Assembly (NCBI RefSeq): GCF_004342225.1 | Contig: NZ_SMAR01000013.1 | Span: 1 to 64,000 of the forward strand | Direction: 5' to 3' | DNA from: Martelella mediterranea | GTDB taxonomy: Bacteria > Pseudomonadota > Alphaproteobacteria > Rhizobiales > Rhizobiaceae | Length of the DNA: 64,000 nucleotides | Shown: positions 48,835-58,024 of the stretch, one piece after another | Layout: every line of letters begins with the position of its first letter | Position numbering within the stretch: the first letter of the stretch is position 1 | Notes under the pieces: model-generated | Database searches by the model: none | The model's input: the letters and a program-made list of their open reading frames with translations, nothing else | Told to the model about the DNA's origin: nothing | Translations under genes and position numbers: made by a program

Positions 48835-50286
48835 ATGGTCGCGAAAGAAGAATTGCTGACGACGTTCCCGGCGTTTTTCCGGGTTGATGGGAAGAAGGTC
48901 GCTATTTTTGGCAATGGTGATGAGGCCTTTGCAAAGGCCCGGCTGGTTGCCAAAACCAGCGCACGGATCGTTGCTTATGCCGATAATCCGGAAACAGACT
49001 ACACAGAATTTCTGCTGGAAAACGGGCATATGCTCATCCGCGAACCTTTTTGCATGGCCCAGCTGGAAGACGCCAGCCTGGTGTTCGCAGCTTCAGGCGT
49101 TGAAGAGGTTGACCATCATATTGCCGGGGCTGCGCGCTCACTTCGAATTCCTGTAAATGCCGTCGACCAGAAAGAAGACTGCGATTTTTATACGCCTGCG
49201 CTGGTTGCTCGTCCGCCGGTCGCCGTCGCCATTGGCACAGAAGGCGCCGGTCCGGTTCTGGCTCAGATGATCCGAACCAAAATTGATACCATGCTGCCAC
49301 GTTCCCTTGGTCCACTGGCACGATTGGCAAACAGCCTGAGAGATAAGGTTGATGCGCGGATCCCCAGAGGAAGCCCGCGGCGCGCATTCTGGTCCCGTTT
49401 TTTCAATGGGTCGGTGGCAGAGGCGGTCGAGCGCGGACGAATGATTGAGGCCGAATGCCTGGCAGACGAAATACTGGCGGATGGGGCTGATATCAGCGGC
49501 CATGTTGCCCTTGTTGGTGCAGGTCCGGGAGCAGAAGACTTGCTCACCATTCGTGCGCACCGTCTTCTTATGGAAGCTGATGTGATTGCCCATGATGCGC
49601 TCGTGCCCCAGGCCGTTATTGATATGGGACGGCGTGATGCAGAGCGGATAGCCGTTGGTAAGCGCAAGAATTGCCATTCTAAATCTCAAAATGAAATCAA
49701 TGGACTGATGATCGATCTTGCCAAAGAAGGTAAGCGTGTCGTTCGATTGAAATCTGGTGATCCCCTGGTTTTTGGACGCGCCGGCGAAGAAATGGCGGCA
49801 CTGAGGTCCGCCGGTATTTCATATGAAGTCGTTCCCGGCGTGACCTCTGCCACTGCCGCAGCTGCTGATTTCGAATTACCGCTGACACTGCGCGGTGTCG
49901 CTTCAACGCTGGTTTTTACGACCGGCCACGACCTCAATGGTGAAACCTTGCCGGACTGGGCCGGATTGGCGGTTCAGGGTACCACGATTGCTGTCTATAT
50001 GGGCCGTTCTGTCGCTGCCAGACTTGGTTCCCGGCTGGAGGAAGCAGGTGTTTCACCCGACACCACGATCGCGGTCATCGAAAATGCCAGCCGCACCAAC
50101 CGGCGCTTGCTGCATGGTGTTCTGGCAGAGCTGCCGCTTCTTGAGGGGCGTGATGACCTTTCAGGTCCGGTTATGGTGATCATCGGAGATGCCGTCGCCG
50201 GGGCTAACCTTGAACATTCGAGCACCATCGCGACCAACAGCAATGTCGCCACCAAACACTTTATGGGAGTCGCTCATGCCCGCTAA
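48835..50286 (+). CDS. cysG: Siroheme synthase CysG
   Basis: CysG makes siroheme, the prosthetic group of sulfite reductase, by methylation, dehydrogenation and iron insertion. The 483-residue protein has the NAD-binding dehydrogenase/ferrochelatase half (about 1-210, KVAIFGNGDEAFAKARLV) and a uroporphyrinogen-III methyltransferase half (about 222-470, VALVGAGPGAEDLLTIRA, RLKSGDPLVFGRAGEE, EVVPGVTSA). The start is ATG 48835; AAGGA lies ten bases before. DUF2849 begins inside its last codons, linking it to cysI. Confidence 0.95.
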   Translation: MVAKEELLTTFPAFFRVDGKKVAIFGNGDEAFAKARLVAKTSARIVAYADNPETDYTEFLLENGHMLIREPFCMAQLEDASLVFAASGVEEVDHHIAGAARSLRIPVNAVDQKEDCDFYTPALVARPPVAVAIGTEGAGPVLAQMIRTKIDTMLPRSLGPLARLANSLRDKVDARIPRGSPRRAFWSRFFNGSVAEAVERGRMIEAECLADEILADGADISGHVALVGAGPGAEDLLTIRAHRLLMEADVIAHDALVPQAVIDMGRRDAERIAVGKRKNCHSKSQNEINGLMIDLAKEGKRVVRLKSGDPLVFGRAGEEMAALRSAGISYEVVPGVTSATAAAADFELPLTLRGVASTLVFTTGHDLNGETLPDWAGLAVQGTTIAVYMGRSVAARLGSRLEEAGVSPDTTIAVIENASRTNRRLLHGVLAELPLLEGRDDLSGPVMVIIGDAVAGANLEHSSTIATNSNVATKHFMGVAHAR

Positions 50287-50605
50287 ACATGTTGCAAAAG
50301 TGCTGACGGCAAACAGGCTGAAAGATGGCCTTTCAATCTGGCTTGATGCCAATGGTCGCTGGACAGAAAATCTGCAGCAGGCTCTTGTCGCCAGGCATGA
50401 CGCAGCCGTCGACAGCCTCGATGATATCGGCAAGCGCGACTTCTCGGCCAACAAGGTTGTTGATGTCAATCTGATTGATGTCGAGGAGCGGGCTGACGGG
50501 CGAATCTGGCCGCTGAGGCTGCGCGAACGCATTCGCGCTGAAGGGCCAACCATACCCTATGCAGCCGGCTTTTCTGCGGCTAGCCCCGAACGCGTGGAGG
50601 CTTGA
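50276..50605 (+). CDS. DUF2849 domain protein of the sulfite reductase cluster
   Basis: This 109-residue protein of unknown function matches the DUF2849 family found between cysG and cysI in Rhizobiales. It is soluble, with the opening KVLTANRLKDGLSIWLDANG and a conserved Arg-rich RIWPLRLRERIRAEGP end. ATG 50276 follows GGGAG and overlaps cysG by 11 bases; cysI starts four bases after the stop. The tight coupling suggests a small accessory role in siroheme delivery or reductase assembly (inference). Confidence 0.85.
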   Translation: MPAKHVAKVLTANRLKDGLSIWLDANGRWTENLQQALVARHDAAVDSLDDIGKRDFSANKVVDVNLIDVEERADGRIWPLRLRERIRAEGPTIPYAAGFSAASPERVEA

Positions 50606-50609
50606 GATT

Positions 50610-52274
50610 ATGTATCGCTATGATGAATTTGACCATGATTTCGTTGCCCAGCGGGTTGACCAGTTTACCGATCAGGTCGAAAGGCGGCTCTCCGGTGAAA
50701 TCACGGAAGATCAGTTCAAGCCGCTTCGGCTGATGAATGGTGTTTACCTTCAGCTTCACGCCTATATGCTGCGTATCGCGGTGCCCTATGGGACAATGAA
50801 TTCTGCCCAGATGCGAAAGCTCGCGCACATCGCCCGCACCTATGACCGGGGATATGGTCACTTTACAACCCGGCAGAATATCCAGTTTAACTGGCCGCGG
50901 CTCGCCGACATTCCGGCGATACTACGTGAGTTGGCTACGGTGGAAATGCACGCGATCCAGACGTCTGGAAACTGCATTCGGAATGTAACGGCTGACCATT
51001 TTTCGGGTGCAGCTGCTGATGAAGTCGCCGACCCGCGTCCCTATGCCGAAATTCTGCGGCAGTGGTCGTCATTGCACCCTGAATTTTCGTTCCTGCCGCG
51101 AAAGTTCAAAATATCTGTCACCGGTGCAGAGAAAGACAGGGCCGCAATTCAGGTGCATGATATCGGCCTTCATCTGAAGCGAAATGACGCCGGGGATCTG
51201 GGATTTGCTGTCTATATCGGAGGCGGGCAGGGCAGAACGCCGATGATCGCCAAAAAGGTGCGCGATTTCCTGCCTGAACAGGACTTGCTTGCCTATACGA
51301 CAGCGATCTTGCGCGTCTATAATCTCCATGGCCGTCGTGACAACAAGTATAAGGCACGCATCAAGATACTGGTACACGAAACCGGCCTTGATGTGCTCAA
51401 GGCCCAGATTGAACATGAGTTCGAGGCACTCAGAGATACCGAACTCAAGCTTCCGGACTCCGATATCGCGGCAATATCTGACTATTTTGCGGTCCCCAGT
51501 CTGCCAATATGCGCAGCGGATGAAAGTGCGACGGAATTGCGAGATGAGAGCGGTTACGAGGAGTGGCTTTCCCGCAATACGGCTCCGCACAAGCGAAACG
51601 ATTATGCGATGGTGACAATTTCGCTCAAGCCGATTGGCGGCATCCCCGGCGATGCGACAGACAAGCAGATGGAAGCCGTCGCCGATATCGCAGAGTGCTT
51701 CGCCTTTGACGAAATCCGGGTCAGCCATGAGCAGAACCTTGTCCTGCCACATGTTGCGCGCGCCGAGTTGCCTGAAGTCTACCGGGCTCTCAAGGACGCC
51801 GGGCTTGAAACCGGTAATGCCGGTCTGATCACGGATATTATTGCCTGTCCCGGACTGGACTATTGCGCGCTTGCCAATGCCCGCTCGATCCCGGTCGCTC
51901 AGTCTTTGTCTGCGCGCTTCGGCAACCCGGAACGGCAGGCAGAGATCGGCGAACTCGAGATCAAGATTTCAGGGTGCATCAATGCCTGTGGCCATCACCA
52001 TGTCGGCCATATCGGGCTTTTGGGGGTAGAGAAAAAGGGGGCCGAACTCTATCAGATCACGCTCGGCGGTTCGGCGGATGAAAACACCTCGATTGGCGAG
52101 ATTGTTGGACGAGGCTTCGAGCCAGAAAAAGTGACCGATGCCGTCGAGACGATTGTTGATACGTACCTGCGGCTGAGAAACAGTTCCGATGAAACATTCA
52201 TCAATGCATATCGGCGTCTGGGGGCGCAGCCGTTCAAGGATGCGCTCTACCCCGAAAAATCCAAAGCGGCATAA
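50610..52274 (+). CDS. cysI: Sulfite reductase hemoprotein / nitrite-sulfite reductase
   Basis: The 554-residue protein has the nitrite/sulfite reductase double repeat and reduces sulfite to sulfide with a siroheme-[4Fe-4S] centre. It has HFTTRQNIQFNWPRL and SGNCIRNVTAD in the first half, and cluster ligands CPGLDYC (CX5C) and CINAC (CX3C) in the second. ATG 50610 follows GTGGAGG. The flanking cysG and the absence of nir or nas genes favour sulfite over nitrite as substrate. It is followed by DUF934. Confidence 0.93.
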   Translation: MYRYDEFDHDFVAQRVDQFTDQVERRLSGEITEDQFKPLRLMNGVYLQLHAYMLRIAVPYGTMNSAQMRKLAHIARTYDRGYGHFTTRQNIQFNWPRLADIPAILRELATVEMHAIQTSGNCIRNVTADHFSGAAADEVADPRPYAEILRQWSSLHPEFSFLPRKFKISVTGAEKDRAAIQVHDIGLHLKRNDAGDLGFAVYIGGGQGRTPMIAKKVRDFLPEQDLLAYTTAILRVYNLHGRRDNKYKARIKILVHETGLDVLKAQIEHEFEALRDTELKLPDSDIAAISDYFAVPSLPICAADESATELRDESGYEEWLSRNTAPHKRNDYAMVTISLKPIGGIPGDATDKQMEAVADIAECFAFDEIRVSHEQNLVLPHVARAELPEVYRALKDAGLETGNAGLITDIIACPGLDYCALANARSIPVAQSLSARFGNPERQAEIGELEIKISGCINACGHHHVGHIGLLGVEKKGAELYQITLGGSADENTSIGEIVGRGFEPEKVTDAVETIVDTYLRLRNSSDETFINAYRRLGAQPFKDALYPEKSKAA

Positions 52275-52287
52275 GGAGGCCAGAGCT

Positions 52288-52791
52288 TTGACCACAATCT
52301 GGCGTGAAACCGGCTTTGTTGAAAACGATCCGTGGGTCATCGAAACCGATGACCGTATAGCAGGCGAGGGCGAGCGTGTACTGGTTCCGCTCAACGATAT
52401 CGCAGAAACCGGCGAAACCGGTAATGAAGGCCTAGGCATTTTGCTTACACCGGATGATGACCCGGAAGCATTAAGACCTTACCTTGAGCGTATTGATCTG
52501 ATCGCGCTGACTTTTCCGGCCTTCAGTGATGGGCGTGCCTTCTCTCAGTCGACATATATACGCGACCGCCTTGGTTATACTGGCGAGCTCCGTGCGGTTG
52601 GCGATGTTCTGATTGATCCTTTGGTCTTTATGCTGCGTTGTGGGATTTCCAGCTTCGCTATTGAGAACGAGACTGCGATCAGGCGTTTGAGGGAAGGGCG
52701 GTTGCCAGAGGTGAACCGATACTATCAGCCTGCGACCCGGAAAACCCCATCTGCCGGTCGCTATAGCTGGCGTCATGCTGCAAAAATATGA
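52288..52791 (+). CDS. DUF934 domain protein of the sulfite reductase cluster
   Basis: The 167-residue protein belongs to DUF934, a soluble family that accompanies sulfite reductase genes in proteobacteria and has no assigned activity. Conserved parts are AFPAFSDGRAFSQ-like FPAFSDGRAFSQSTYIRDRLGYTGELRAVGD (in pieces about 75-110). The start is TTG 52288, chosen for a strong AAGGAGG eight bases before it. It lies 13 bases after cysI and is co-transcribed. Confidence 0.85.
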   Translation: MTTIWRETGFVENDPWVIETDDRIAGEGERVLVPLNDIAETGETGNEGLGILLTPDDDPEALRPYLERIDLIALTFPAFSDGRAFSQSTYIRDRLGYTGELRAVGDVLIDPLVFMLRCGISSFAIENETAIRRLREGRLPEVNRYYQPATRKTPSAGRYSWRHAAKI

Positions 52792-52913
52792 CTTTATGCC
52801 CCAAGTTTTATGATCGTACTTTGCATTCTGTCTCTCACGGTAGTATTGAACGCTGGAATTTAGATAAGGCGGTCATCCCACCGCTAAACGATGAAAACAG
52901 GACGACAATCCGC

Positions 52914-53726
52914 ATGAACGTGCAAGCCAAGACCGCGGAATTTGCAGAGACGCTGCCCGCAGGCGTCTACGCTGAAAAGGTGCTCAGCGTGAATCACTAC
53001 ACGGACCGCCTGTTTCGTTTTTCGATGACGCGGCCAGCAGGGTTTCGTTTTCGCTCCGGTGAATTCGCAATGATCGGCCTGATGGTTGAAGGCAAGCCGG
53101 TTTACCGTGCTTATTCGATTGCAAGCCCCTCATGGGCTGACGAACTGGAGTTCTTTTCGATCAAGGTGCCCAATGGCCCTTTGACGCAGCATTTGCAGAA
53201 AATTGAAACTGGTGACACCGTCTTGATGCGCAAGAAACCGACCGGAACACTGGTTCTGGACGCGCTGACGCCGGGGAAGCGCCTTTATATGTTTTCGACG
53301 GGCACAGGCATTGCTCCGTTTGCAAGTCTGATCCGTGATCCGGAAACGTATGAAAAGTTTGATGAAGTGATCCTGACACATACCTGCCGGGAGGTTGCCG
53401 AGCTTCAGTATGGCTTCGATCTGGTCAGCGAAATCCGCAATGACGAGCTATTGAGCGAGTTCGTTGGCGATAAGCTTACGCATTACGCAACTGTTACACG
53501 CGAACCGTTCGAGCGCAGCGGTCGTATCACCGATCTGATTGCCAGTGGCAAACTGTTCAGCGATCTTGGAGTGCCGCCGCTGGATCCGGTAACAGATCGC
53601 GGTATGATCTGTGGTTCGACCGAGATGCTGAAGGATACAAAGGCGCTGCTTGAACAGGCCGGAATGACAGAAGGCGCGAACAATAAGCCGTCCGAATTCG
53701 TAATCGAACGTGCGTTTGTGGGCTGA
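52914..53726 (+). CDS. fpr: Ferredoxin-NADP reductase
   Basis: The 270-residue flavoprotein transfers electrons between NADPH and ferredoxin or flavodoxin. It has the FAD-binding RAYSIASPSW (about 64-73), the NADP-binding STGTGIAPFASLIRDP (about 129-144) and a subclass I bacterial C terminus ending AFVG. ATG 52914 follows AGGAC; an in-frame extension to 52788 is unsupported. It lies 122 bases after DUF934, so it may have its own promoter, and could supply electrons to the CysI reductase (inference). A terminator follows. Confidence 0.93.
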   Translation: MNVQAKTAEFAETLPAGVYAEKVLSVNHYTDRLFRFSMTRPAGFRFRSGEFAMIGLMVEGKPVYRAYSIASPSWADELEFFSIKVPNGPLTQHLQKIETGDTVLMRKKPTGTLVLDALTPGKRLYMFSTGTGIAPFASLIRDPETYEKFDEVILTHTCREVAELQYGFDLVSEIRNDELLSEFVGDKLTHYATVTREPFERSGRITDLIASGKLFSDLGVPPLDPVTDRGMICGSTEMLKDTKALLEQAGMTEGANNKPSEFVIERAFVG

Positions 53727-53749
53727 ATTATTCCGACAATAAGATAATG

Positions 53750-53777
53750 AAAAAGGGGAGCACAGGCTCCCCTTTTT
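53750..53777 (+). terminator. Bidirectional terminator between fpr and the macB-like gene
   Basis: AAAAAGGGGAG pairs with CTCCCCTTTTT across a six-base loop (CACAGG). It works from both strands and ends fpr (plus) and the permease gene (minus). Confidence 0.88.
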
Positions 53778-53807
53778 CATGCTCAGTGAATGCTGTCGCT
53801 GCCTTGG

Positions 53808-55013
53808 TTATTCATGTCTGAGGGCATCAATCGGTTGCAGCCGCGAAGCGCGCCGGGCAGGGAAATAACCGAAGACAATGCCAATCAGGGCGGAGACAAG
53901 AAATGCCACGATGATGAGGTATGGATTGGGTGCAAAAGGGACACCAAGATACTGAACACCGGCATATCCGACGCCCAGGCCGAGAGCGATACCGCCAATC
54001 CCGCCGAGCACCGAAAGAACGACGGCTTCGACCAGAAACTGCATGAGGACTTGCCGCCGGAAAGCACCAATCGCCAGCCGAAGACCGATTTCACGCGTTC
54101 GCTCGGTCACCGACACCAGCATGATGTTCATGATACCAATGCCACCGACGATCAGGCTGACTACAGCCACCGCGCCGAGAAGGCCCGCCAAAAGCCGTGT
54201 AGTGCCGTCCATTGTGTCCGCAATCTGCGTCATGTCGTTCACCACGAAGTCGCTGTCGCGACCGGAGGCGAGATTGCGCCGCTCACGCAGTAATGCTGAC
54301 ACGTCCTTCTCAACCTGTGCCTTTGAGGCGGTATCGCGTGCGGAAAGTATGATGCTGTCGATATAGCTTTCGCCGCCAACACGCCGCTGGAACGTTTTGA
54401 TCGGCATTAGGACAATATCGTCCCGGTCCTGCCCCATGCCGCTTTCGCCACGGGCGCCCAGAACGCCGACAACATTGCAGGCGATATTTCCGACACGGAT
54501 CGACTGCCCGACAGGCTCTGCTTCACCAAACAGCGCATTGGAGACCGTATTGCCGAGAATGCAGGCTGTTTCCCTTCCCTCATTTTCGGCGTCAGAAAAA
54601 GCGCGGCCTGATATGATGCGCCAGTCCTGAGCATCGAGATAGGAATTGGTCGATCCAACCACCGTGGTTTTTCTGTTCTGCCCACCGGAAACTACCGTAA
54701 CACTGGCCGTATTTTGCGGCGCGACAGCGCGCAGACCGGCGATCTGGTTGCGGATGGCGGCAACGTCACTTTCCGAAAAGCCTTTTGCCGCTTCTGCCGG
54801 GCCACCGGGGCTGCGCTGACCGGGCCGGATAAACAACAGATCTGTTCCCAATTCGGATACTTCGGTTTTTACCTGTTGACTTGTACCCTCGGCGATTGTT
54901 GCCATTGCGATCACAGCCGATACGCCGATCACAACGCCCATAACCGTCAGAAAAGATCTCAGAAAGTTCTTGCGAACGGCCCGCAGCGCTAGCTTTACAG
55001 TTTCAAGAAACAT
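53808..55013 (-). CDS. MacB-like ABC transporter permease
   Basis: The 401-residue permease has a membrane helix near the N terminus (about 18-40, FLTVMGVVIGVSAVIAMATIAEG), a large periplasmic MacB_PCD domain (about 45-245), and three C-terminal helices with FtsX-like ERTREIGLRLAIGA. This is the four-helix layout of MacB-type permeases, here encoded separately from the ATPase. It exports macrolides, peptides or lipids in other bacteria; the substrate here is unknown. ATG 55013 overlaps the ATPase gene by 11 bases. Confidence 0.9.
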   Translation of the reverse strand: MFLETVKLALRAVRKNFLRSFLTVMGVVIGVSAVIAMATIAEGTSQQVKTEVSELGTDLLFIRPGQRSPGGPAEAAKGFSESDVAAIRNQIAGLRAVAPQNTASVTVVSGGQNRKTTVVGSTNSYLDAQDWRIISGRAFSDAENEGRETACILGNTVSNALFGEAEPVGQSIRVGNIACNVVGVLGARGESGMGQDRDDIVLMPIKTFQRRVGGESYIDSIILSARDTASKAQVEKDVSALLRERRNLASGRDSDFVVNDMTQIADTMDGTTRLLAGLLGAVAVVSLIVGGIGIMNIMLVSVTERTREIGLRLAIGAFRRQVLMQFLVEAVVLSVLGGIGGIALGLGVGYAGVQYLGVPFAPNPYLIIVAFLVSALIGIVFGYFPARRASRLQPIDALRHE

Positions 55014-55725
55014 GGCTTGTCTCCCTGGCCGCACGGGTGCGCAGGTCGCTTTCAAGGTGGCCATCAAGGAAGCGGATCGTCCGGTCAGCATAGGCCGCGA
55101 CCATATCATCATGGGTGACGACGATCACTGTAATGCCGTTGGAGCGGTTCAGGCCGGTGATCAGGTCCATCACGGATTCGCTGGTGCGTGTATCAAGATT
55201 ACCGGTTGGCTCATCAGCCAGCAGCACGCCGGGCTTTGTAACAATCGCCCTTGCAATTGCGACGCGCTGCTGCTGGCCGCCGGAGAGCGATTGGGCACTG
55301 TAATGCATACGGTCAGCGAGACCGACCTGGATGAGCGCCTGTTCGGCAAGCTCCCGGCGTTGTCTGCGCTTAATGCCACGATAAATGAGCGGTAGCTCAA
55401 CATTATCGAGCGCGGAGGTGCGCGGCAAAAGATTAAAACCCTGAAACACGAAGCCCAGAAGATATCGCCGGAGAAGGGTGAGCTTGGAGGAGGGGAGTTC
55501 ACCTGTCGGCACACCCTGGAACAGGTATTCGCCGCTGGACGGCGCATCAAGCCAACCCATGATATTCATCGCGGTGGATTTGCCCGAGCCGGAAGGGCCG
55601 CGAATGGCAACGAATTCACCGGCTTCAATCTCAAAATTTACACCGGCAAGCGCATCCACGGTCGCTTCGCCGCTGCCATATGTCTTGAAGACATCTTTAA
55701 ACGCAATGAGCGGAGCGTTATTCAT
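55003..55725 (-). CDS. MacB-like ABC transporter ATP-binding protein
   Basis: The 240-residue ATPase has Walker A GPSGSGKST (about 43-51), Q-loop VFQGFNLLPR, signature LSGGQQQR, Walker B VLLADEPTGNLD and the H-loop VVTHD, in the LolD/MacB/FtsE group. ATG 55725 has GGGGGA seven bases upstream; an in-frame GTG two codons earlier is too close to it. It lies between the adaptor and permease genes in one leftward operon. Confidence 0.92.
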   Translation of the reverse strand: MNNAPLIAFKDVFKTYGSGEATVDALAGVNFEIEAGEFVAIRGPSGSGKSTAMNIMGWLDAPSSGEYLFQGVPTGELPSSKLTLLRRYLLGFVFQGFNLLPRTSALDNVELPLIYRGIKRRQRRELAEQALIQVGLADRMHYSAQSLSGGQQQRVAIARAIVTKPGVLLADEPTGNLDTRTSESVMDLITGLNRSNGITVIVVTHDDMVAAYADRTIRFLDGHLESDLRTRAARETSHVS

Positions 55726-55740
55726 GGACACATCCCCCTG

Positions 55741-57015
55741 TTAGCCGGCAGTGCCGGTAATCAGTCTGTCACCAACCCTGAGATCGCCCTCGACCACCTG
55801 TGTGTAGCGTCCGTCTGTTGCCCCTGTGACAATTTCGACAGGTTGGGCCTCACCATTGCGCATGAGCCAGACTGTTCTTCCCTTGCCGGGGCCTGAGCTT
55901 TGACCGGCCTTGGGCTGATTGCTTTCTGGTGACAGCTGGAAACGCAAGGCGGAATTTGGCACCAGAAGTGCGTTTTCCACGTCGTCAGCGACGATTTCAG
56001 CCGTTGCGGTCATACCCTGACGCAGAAGCAGGTCTTCATTATCGACGCCCAGCACCGCCTTGTATGTAACCACGTCATTGTTAATCTCAGAAGCATAACG
56101 GATGGATTTGATCTCGGCCGGAAAGCTCATATCCGGAAACGCCTCAACGGTGAAGCTGGCGGTCTGCCCGACCTTAACCCGGCCAACGTCGGCTTCATCG
56201 ACATCAACACGCAACTCCATCTGTTTCAAGTTGCCCGCGATCACGAACAGTGTCGGGGCTTCCAGCGATGCGGCCACTGTCTGACCAACATCGACATTGC
56301 GCTCGAGAACCACACCATCAATCGGGGACCGGATTTCCGCTTTCGTCAAGCGCAGCTGGGCGCGCTCCAGATCGCTTCGCGCAACGGATAATTGCGCTTC
56401 GGCACTATCTTTGGCGGCCTGCATCGCTTTCAGCTTGAACTCGGCATCCTCAAGATCCTGTCGCGGTGCGACATCGCGCTCCACAAGCTTTCCTGTGCGC
56501 TCCATATCAGCCTTTGCGGCCTCAAGATCCGAGCTGCTGGCCGCTATATCGGCCTGAGCGGCGGAAACGCGGGCGCGGGCACTTTGGATATCGGCTTCAA
56601 GTTCGTCTGTTTCAAGCTGAAGCAGCACATCTCCGGCGCTGATAGTGTCGTTAAAATCCGCGTAGACATCGCGTACAGTACCGGAAAGCTCACTGGAGAT
56701 ATCAACCTGATCGGTCGGTTCAATGGAACCGGTCGCCGTGACTGTAACCGTCATGCTGCCGCGAATCACGTCTTCGGTTGCGTATTGCTGTGCTGGACTG
56801 CCGACGGCCAGATCGGCAGGCCAGAACCGATAGCCGGCAAAAATGATAAAGCCCGCCACAACAACCACCAACAACCAGCGCCAGGGAAAATTCACTGGTT
56901 TGCGCGGCGGCTTGTTATTGCCCAGAATCGCATTGATATCGGGCATTTGCGGAGCAGGGCGCTGCGCTCCCTCTTCGCCAATACCTTTATTATGGCTGTC
57001 CGAATTCGTGGACAT
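55741..57015 (-). CDS. MacA-like periplasmic adaptor (HlyD/RND-type)
   Basis: The 424-residue membrane-fusion protein has a Pro-rich cytoplasmic N terminus, one membrane helix (about 46-64, WRWLLVVVVAGFIIFAGY), a lipoyl half-motif GSIEPTDQVDISSELSG, a coiled-coil hairpin (about 130-230) and a second lipoyl half RSPIDGVVLERNVDVGQTV, then beta-barrel domains. It should link the MacB-like pump to an outer-membrane channel. No TolC gene is in the window. It is first in the operon and divergent from the IalB-family gene. Confidence 0.92.
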   Translation of the reverse strand: MSTNSDSHNKGIGEEGAQRPAPQMPDINAILGNNKPPRKPVNFPWRWLLVVVVAGFIIFAGYRFWPADLAVGSPAQQYATEDVIRGSMTVTVTATGSIEPTDQVDISSELSGTVRDVYADFNDTISAGDVLLQLETDELEADIQSARARVSAAQADIAASSSDLEAAKADMERTGKLVERDVAPRQDLEDAEFKLKAMQAAKDSAEAQLSVARSDLERAQLRLTKAEIRSPIDGVVLERNVDVGQTVAASLEAPTLFVIAGNLKQMELRVDVDEADVGRVKVGQTASFTVEAFPDMSFPAEIKSIRYASEINNDVVTYKAVLGVDNEDLLLRQGMTATAEIVADDVENALLVPNSALRFQLSPESNQPKAGQSSGPGKGRTVWLMRNGEAQPVEIVTGATDGRYTQVVEGDLRVGDRLITGTAG

Positions 57016-57198
57016 AATCTCACAGGTCCTGTCTGAAAGAGCCTCAATAAAACTCAGCGTTGCAGAAATATGTTATTGCAATTTTACGAGAGCATGTTTT
57101 GTTTCGTTACTGGTCGTGGCATAAATCCACGCAAGATGAAAGCCGGATTCGCACCGCTGGGTGGTGCATCTCATCTGCTTTACCTGGAGGGATACATA

Positions 57199-57723
57199 AT
57201 GAAGTCGCGTCATGCAGTCGCAATCGCATTTGCCACATTATTGAGTGTCATGCCCGTTTCGAATGCGTTTTCCGCATTGCCGGACGGTGCTAACTCTTTG
57301 AATGAGACATATCAGGACTGGCGCGTTGCTTGTGTGAGCGATGGTGAAACGGATCGCTGTTCCATGCTGCAAAATCAGGTCTCAAAGGACTCTGGTCAAC
57401 GCGTGATGTCCGTTGAGCTCACAGCACCGAATGCAAATGGTCTACAGGGCATTGTACTGATGCCATTTGGTCTTGCCTTGGCCAAAGGGATTTCAATCAG
57501 CATTGACGATGCTCCAGCAGACGCGACGTTCGGTTTTTCGACCTGTGTGCCGCAAGGCTGCGTCGTGCCAGTTCAGTTCAATGCCGACATGATCGGCAAA
57601 CTTAAGAATGGCGGTACACTCAAAATCAGTGGCACTGTGCTCGACAGCGGTGAAGCGATTACGATTTCTTCTTCGCTTAACGGTTTCACTGCAGCCTATA
57701 ACAGACTGAATGCTCTGCGATAG
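57199..57723 (+). CDS. Invasion-associated locus B (IalB) family protein
   Basis: The 174-residue protein has a signal peptide (about 1-27, ending AFSA) and the IalB fold: YQDWRVACVSDGETDRCSML (Cys pair), then SVELTAPN, VLMPFGLALAKGISISIDD and STCVPQGCVVPV with a second Cys pair. The family was named from Bartonella, where IalB affects erythrocyte entry, but members are widespread in non-pathogenic Rhizobiales, so a host role cannot be assumed. ATG 57199 follows TGGAGG. It is predicted periplasmic. Confidence 0.88.
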   Translation: MKSRHAVAIAFATLLSVMPVSNAFSALPDGANSLNETYQDWRVACVSDGETDRCSMLQNQVSKDSGQRVMSVELTAPNANGLQGIVLMPFGLALAKGISISIDDAPADATFGFSTCVPQGCVVPVQFNADMIGKLKNGGTLKISGTVLDSGEAITISSSLNGFTAAYNRLNALR

Positions 57724-58024
57724 TTTCTAGACGGTTCAGAGGCAGAAGTGCTTACGTTGGTAAAACGTTCTCTGTCTCTTTAGCTGTCTTGGCCGTTCAG
57801 TTGAGTTCCATAATCTACCTTATGTGATTTTTTTGGAAATGTTGGACGATCTTGGTTTTTGTCCATGAGGTATGTGGTTATCGCTGAGCGAAATCCGCCA
57901 GCTCGAGCATCAACGAAACGCATGGATGGGCATATTGCTTCAATGCGCATGGGCAGACAGGCTGGGTGCCGTTGAGAAACCTTGTTCCTGCCTGATTGCC
58001 GGCTTGATGTCCATGCGGCTTCGA
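57724..58024. other. Spacer between IalB-family gene and tgt
   Basis: This 301-base convergent region has no supported gene. A 91-codon minus-strand frame (57780-58055) overlaps the tgt 3' end and shows no domain or ribosome binding site. A loose hairpin near 57740-57785 (GAGGCAGAA against TTCTCTGTCTC, followed by TTT) may end transcription of the IalB-family gene. Confidence 0.4.
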
